Made by a program: the position numbers and the translations under genes. The notes under the pieces were generated by a model. It was not told the origin of the DNA, did not search any database, and saw nothing but the letters and a program-made list of their open reading frames with translations. This document shows, one piece after another, positions 61,496-64,000 of a DNA stretch of 64,000 bases. This DNA is from Anaerofilum hominis (lineage in GTDB: Bacteria > Bacillota > Clostridia > Oscillospirales > Ruminococcaceae): NCBI RefSeq assembly GCF_014287275.1, contig NZ_JACONZ010000005.1:248001-312000 (forward strand). The letters run 5' to 3'. Position 1 is the first letter of the stretch, and each line of letters opens with the position of its first letter.

Positions 61496-61899
61496 GGTCG
61501 CGCTCCTCTCTGAAAAAACAAAATGTGGGCCGCACTTTTTTTCATTATAACGCCGCTGCGGAAAAAATGGCAACGGAAAAACAAAAGAAAGGCGAAAAGC
61601 GCTGAGCTACCTGCCCGCAGGGCCGGCCCGGAACAGTTCCCGGAGGCGGACCGGGCCCGGCGGCACGCTGAGAGAAGCGCCCGCAGGACCCGGCCGGGCG
61701 GGGCGGGGGAGTCCGCGGCCCGGCGCGGCGGAGCGGGAAGGGCGGCGGGGACCGGCCCACCCGGCCCCGCGCGGGTCCCGTCCGCAGAAAAGTGCTGTCC
61801 CGCGGAGGGCTTTGTCAGGCCCGGGCAGTTCTTTGCCGCGCCGCGGCGGGATATGTGCGGGTTTTCTGATCCTGCTTTTTTGTTTTTGGGTTCCTGCCA
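61496..61899. other. GC-rich spacer with the MBL promoter, otherwise nothing
   Basis: The - strand shows TTGCCA (61573-61568), 18 bases and TATAAT (61549-61544), the promoter of the MBL gene. The remaining 320 bases show no gene or RNA motif. Confidence 0.65.
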
Positions 61900-62876
61900 G
61901 GGCGATGCAATATTTTACTCCCAATTCCCTTTTGTGTTCCCTTACCCTCAGCGTATTGCCCCTTATACACTGAGGGTAAGGAATTGCTGCTTCCGATTTA
62001 TCTGCTATGCTTCATTCGCCTTACAGCACGACCGATTGCGATTCCTGCGGCAGACATAACTGCACCACCTGCAAGCATTCCAAATCGAGGCATATTGAAC
62101 TTATTGAACGCCGTCATGTTAGCCGCGTTGAAGGTTGCGTACTCTGCCAACATATACATGATACCAAAGACAATGGACGATACCCATTTTTGATTGCCCC
62201 AGTAGTTATTTCTTCCAATCATCAAAGAGAAAGTGAAAGTCGAAACCGGGAGCAATACCCATAAGAACATCAAGCTATATCCCATTGCGTCAGAACCGCT
62301 TGTGAAGAACCAAAATACAATGATTGCAAAAGCCCAGATTGCAAGGTAGACGGAAATGAATGTGATTTTTGCTTTACGGTCATTGCTCTTAACTGTGTTT
62401 GTGCTTTCTTCCAGATAGTCTAAGTAATTCAGCATAATCTTTTCCTCCTTTAGCAAGTGGTCAAGGCTGATGTGGTATAAGTCACTCATTTTCACCACGC
62501 TTATAATGTCCGGGTAGGTTTTTTCGTTTTCCCAGTTTGATATTGTCTGCCGGCTCACACCAAGGGCTTCTGCAACCTGCTCTTGTGTCAGGTTTGCATC
62601 AAGTCGTGCATTTTTAATTTTAGGACCAATATCCATTAACCGCACCACCTTTTCTATTGAAATCATACCGCCAAAGAAACCTTTGGTCTATCAGATATAT
62701 TTTACATCTTCTATACTCCACAGTTAAAATCCTTTTACATCATACAATATTTCTCTGTTTTCACAAGGCAACGAGGATATCCACACTGTTATCCGCCGCT
62801 CATTGGTGGGAACACATAATCGAATTGGGGCATATTTCAAAACTGCATAAAAAATACTTATTTGTTGTGTGGAAAA
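61900..62876. other. Low-G+C island holding the HTH gene
   Basis: From about 61900 to 62876 the base composition drops sharply against the G+C-rich flanks, with many A/T triplets. A 12-base-pair inverted repeat (61940-61951 with 61970-61981) lies near its left side. The right edge meets the end of a broken gene (62877). No integrase or direct repeats were seen. Confidence 0.6.
61998..62636 (-). CDS. XRE-type HTH regulator with membrane domain
   Basis: 212 residues from the ATG at 62636, behind AAGGTGG. The first 60 residues are a Cro/CI helix-turn-helix (LTQEQVAEALGVSRQTISNW), followed by a linker and about four membrane segments (residues about 105-210), ending in basic residues. Such membrane-anchored XRE proteins are common in Clostridia and may sense the cell envelope. 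It lies on the low-G+C island, so it was probably acquired. Confidence 0.85.
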   Translation of the reverse strand: MDIGPKIKNARLDANLTQEQVAEALGVSRQTISNWENEKTYPDIISVVKMSDLYHISLDHLLKEEKIMLNYLDYLEESTNTVKSNDRKAKITFISVYLAIWAFAIIVFWFFTSGSDAMGYSLMFLWVLLPVSTFTFSLMIGRNNYWGNQKWVSSIVFGIMYMLAEYATFNAANMTAFNKFNMPRFGMLAGGAVMSAAGIAIGRAVRRMKHSR

Positions 62877-62972
62877 GATGAAGCGCATCTTCGCGGGGCC
62901 AGCGACGGTTTTGACGCAGAGAAGATCGCCGGAAAGGTCGCGGAGGCCTTTCTCCCGCAGAAAGGCCAATAA
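62877..62972 (+). pseudogene. C-terminal remnant of a broken gene
   Basis: At the right edge of the island the G+C-rich style returns and 31 codons are open in one frame up to TAA at 62970: DEAHLRGASDGFDAEKIAGK and on, an amphipathic, coding-like tail with no start. I cannot name the family. The abrupt junction at about 62877 suggests that the island replaced or inserted into this gene. Confidence 0.4.
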
Positions 62973-63000
62973 AGCAAATAGAGACAAAAAGCACGGCAGA

Positions 63001-63044
63001 AAAAAAGAGACGACCCCGCACGCGGCGGGGCGTCTCTTTTTTTA
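63001..63044. terminator. Bidirectional terminator behind purA
   Basis: AAAAAGAGACG and CCCCGC on the left pair with GCGGGG and CGTCTCTTTTT on the right around CACGC; A and T runs on both sides. It ends the purA transcript coming from the right. Confidence 0.9.
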
Positions 63045-63111
63045 TTTCTGCATCTGTTTCCCTGCAGCGCCCGCCTGGGGACGCCGGTCCCCGGGGCGCG
63101 CCGGGCGCTTT

Positions 63112-64000
63112 TTATTCCCGGACCAGATTCTGGTCCCGTCCCGGCCCCACGCCGACCATGGTGATGCGGCAGCCGCACAGACGCTCCAGTTCGGCGATAT
63201 AGCTCCTGCAGCTTGCGGGCAGCTCGTCAAAGTTCCTGCAGCCGGAGATGTCCTCGGTAAAGCCGGGGATGGTTTCGTAGACGGGCTCGCAGTCGGCCAG
63301 CACCTCCAGGCACTCGGGGTACTCGCGCAGCAGAGTGCCGTCGGGCAGGCGGTAGGCGGTGCAGACTTTCAGATCGCCCACCCCCGCCAGCGTATCCAGC
63401 TTGTTGACGGCCAGCTGGGTCAACCCGTTTACCCGCACCGCATAGCGCAGGATCACGGCGTCAAACCAGCCGGTGCGGCGCGGCCGGCCGGTGACGGTGC
63501 CGTACTCGTGGCCTTTGTCCCGGATCAGCTGGCCCACGTCGTCGAACAGCTCGGTGGGAAAGGGCCCCTCGCCCACGCGGGTGGTATAGGCCTTTGCCAC
63601 GCCGATGACCTCGTCGATCATCCGCGGGCCCACGCCGGCGCCGATGGCAAAGCCGCCCGCCACCGGGTGGCTGCTGGTGACAAACGGATAGGTGCCCATG
63701 TCCAGGTCCAGCAGGGTGCCCTGCGCGCCCTCGAAAAGGATCTTTTTGCCCTCGTTATAGCTGTTGTAGACCAGCAGAGAGACGTCCTCCACATGGTCGG
63801 CCAGCCGTTTGCCGTAGGCGACGTACTCGTCGATGATCTTGTCCAGGTCCATCGGCTCGGCGCCGTACAGCCGGGTGATCAGGCGGTTTTTCTCCTCGCC
63901 TGCAAACCGCGCTTTTTTGCGGAAGACCTCTTCGTGTACCAGATCCCACATGCGGATGCCGCTGCGCTCGGCCTTGTCCATATAGCAGGGGCCGATGCCG
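63112..64000 (-). CDS. purA: Adenylosuccinate synthetase PurA, N-terminal end outside the window
   Basis: 296 codons are seen; the frame stays open to the window edge, where IGPCYMDKA shows that the N-terminus lies beyond it. Conserved stretches: LFEGAQGTLLDLDMGTYPFVTSS, GEGPFPTE, TGRPRRTGWFD and the nucleotide-binding NKLDTL. It makes adenylosuccinate from IMP, aspartate and GTP, the first step to AMP; PurB, encoded 21 kb to the left, completes it. Stands apart from the main purine operon. Confidence 0.97.
   Translation of the reverse strand, partial: GIGPCYMDKAERSGIRMWDLVHEEVFRKKARFAGEEKNRLITRLYGAEPMDLDKIIDEYVAYGKRLADHVEDVSLLVYNSYNEGKKILFEGAQGTLLDLDMGTYPFVTSSHPVAGGFAIGAGVGPRMIDEVIGVAKAYTTRVGEGPFPTELFDDVGQLIRDKGHEYGTVTGRPRRTGWFDAVILRYAVRVNGLTQLAVNKLDTLAGVGDLKVCTAYRLPDGTLLREYPECLEVLADCEPVYETIPGFTEDISGCRNFDELPASCRSYIAELERLCGCRITMVGVGPGRDQNLVRE

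Overview
The window reads as a high-G+C member of the Clostridia, most likely an Oscillospirales/Ruminococcaceae-type gut anaerobe (inference). The reasons are strong AGGAGG-type ribosome binding sites, sigma-A promoters of TTGACA-17-TATAAT type, lipoprotein substrate-binding proteins, a Bacillus-type iron-sulfur PurF and clostridial DUF families. I found no rRNA, tRNA, transposase, integrase or CRISPR array.

Left part (1-10.5 kb): a nucleoside uptake and salvage locus. The end of a LacI-type regulator is followed by a ribokinase-like kinase, two tandem DeoD-type purine nucleoside phosphorylases, a nucleoside hydrolase, a MATE exporter and a four-gene BMP/Nup-type nucleoside ABC importer, closed by a strong terminator. 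Together these import nucleosides, split them by phosphorolysis or hydrolysis and phosphorylate the sugar. Next come about 1.1 kb of nearly adenine-free, internally repeated, apparently non-coding DNA, then an AbgB-like M20 amidohydrolase with its own promoter.

Middle part (13.3-27.2 kb): a two-unit catabolic cluster with an AT-rich promoter at each unit. Unit one has a glucosamine-6-phosphate deaminase-like protein that lacks two key residues, a PfkB kinase and a complete branched-chain-amino-acid-type ABC importer. Unit two has a LacI regulator, a DMT permease, a HAD phosphatase, two related TIM-barrel epimerases (one strongly FrlC-like), a BtpA/SgcQ protein and an FGGY kinase. An amino-acid-type importer beside Amadori-type sugar enzymes suggests an undescribed route for a sugar-amino-acid conjugate. 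This is the best candidate for a new system here.

Purine block (28.3-42.3 kb): purE, purC, purF, purM, purN fused in frame to an IMP cyclohydrolase (PurO-like), a separate AICAR transformylase, purD, one-chain purL and purB. PurE is preceded by a unit with a promoter, a small ORF and a terminator. PurA lies apart at the right edge.

Right part (42.4-64 kb): an accessory region. Two tandem pairs of a palindromic repeat flank DUF4180, MFS and DUF2200 genes. Then come cardiolipin synthase, a Fur-family regulator, an SGNH hydrolase, a secreted flavinylated fumarate-reductase-like lipoprotein, a DUF1015 protein, a DMT permease, a MerR regulator next to a MerR-type promoter driving two flavodoxin-fold reductases, a membrane protein coupled to a B12/radical SAM protein, an MBL hydrolase, and a low-G+C island with an HTH-membrane regulator beside a broken gene end.
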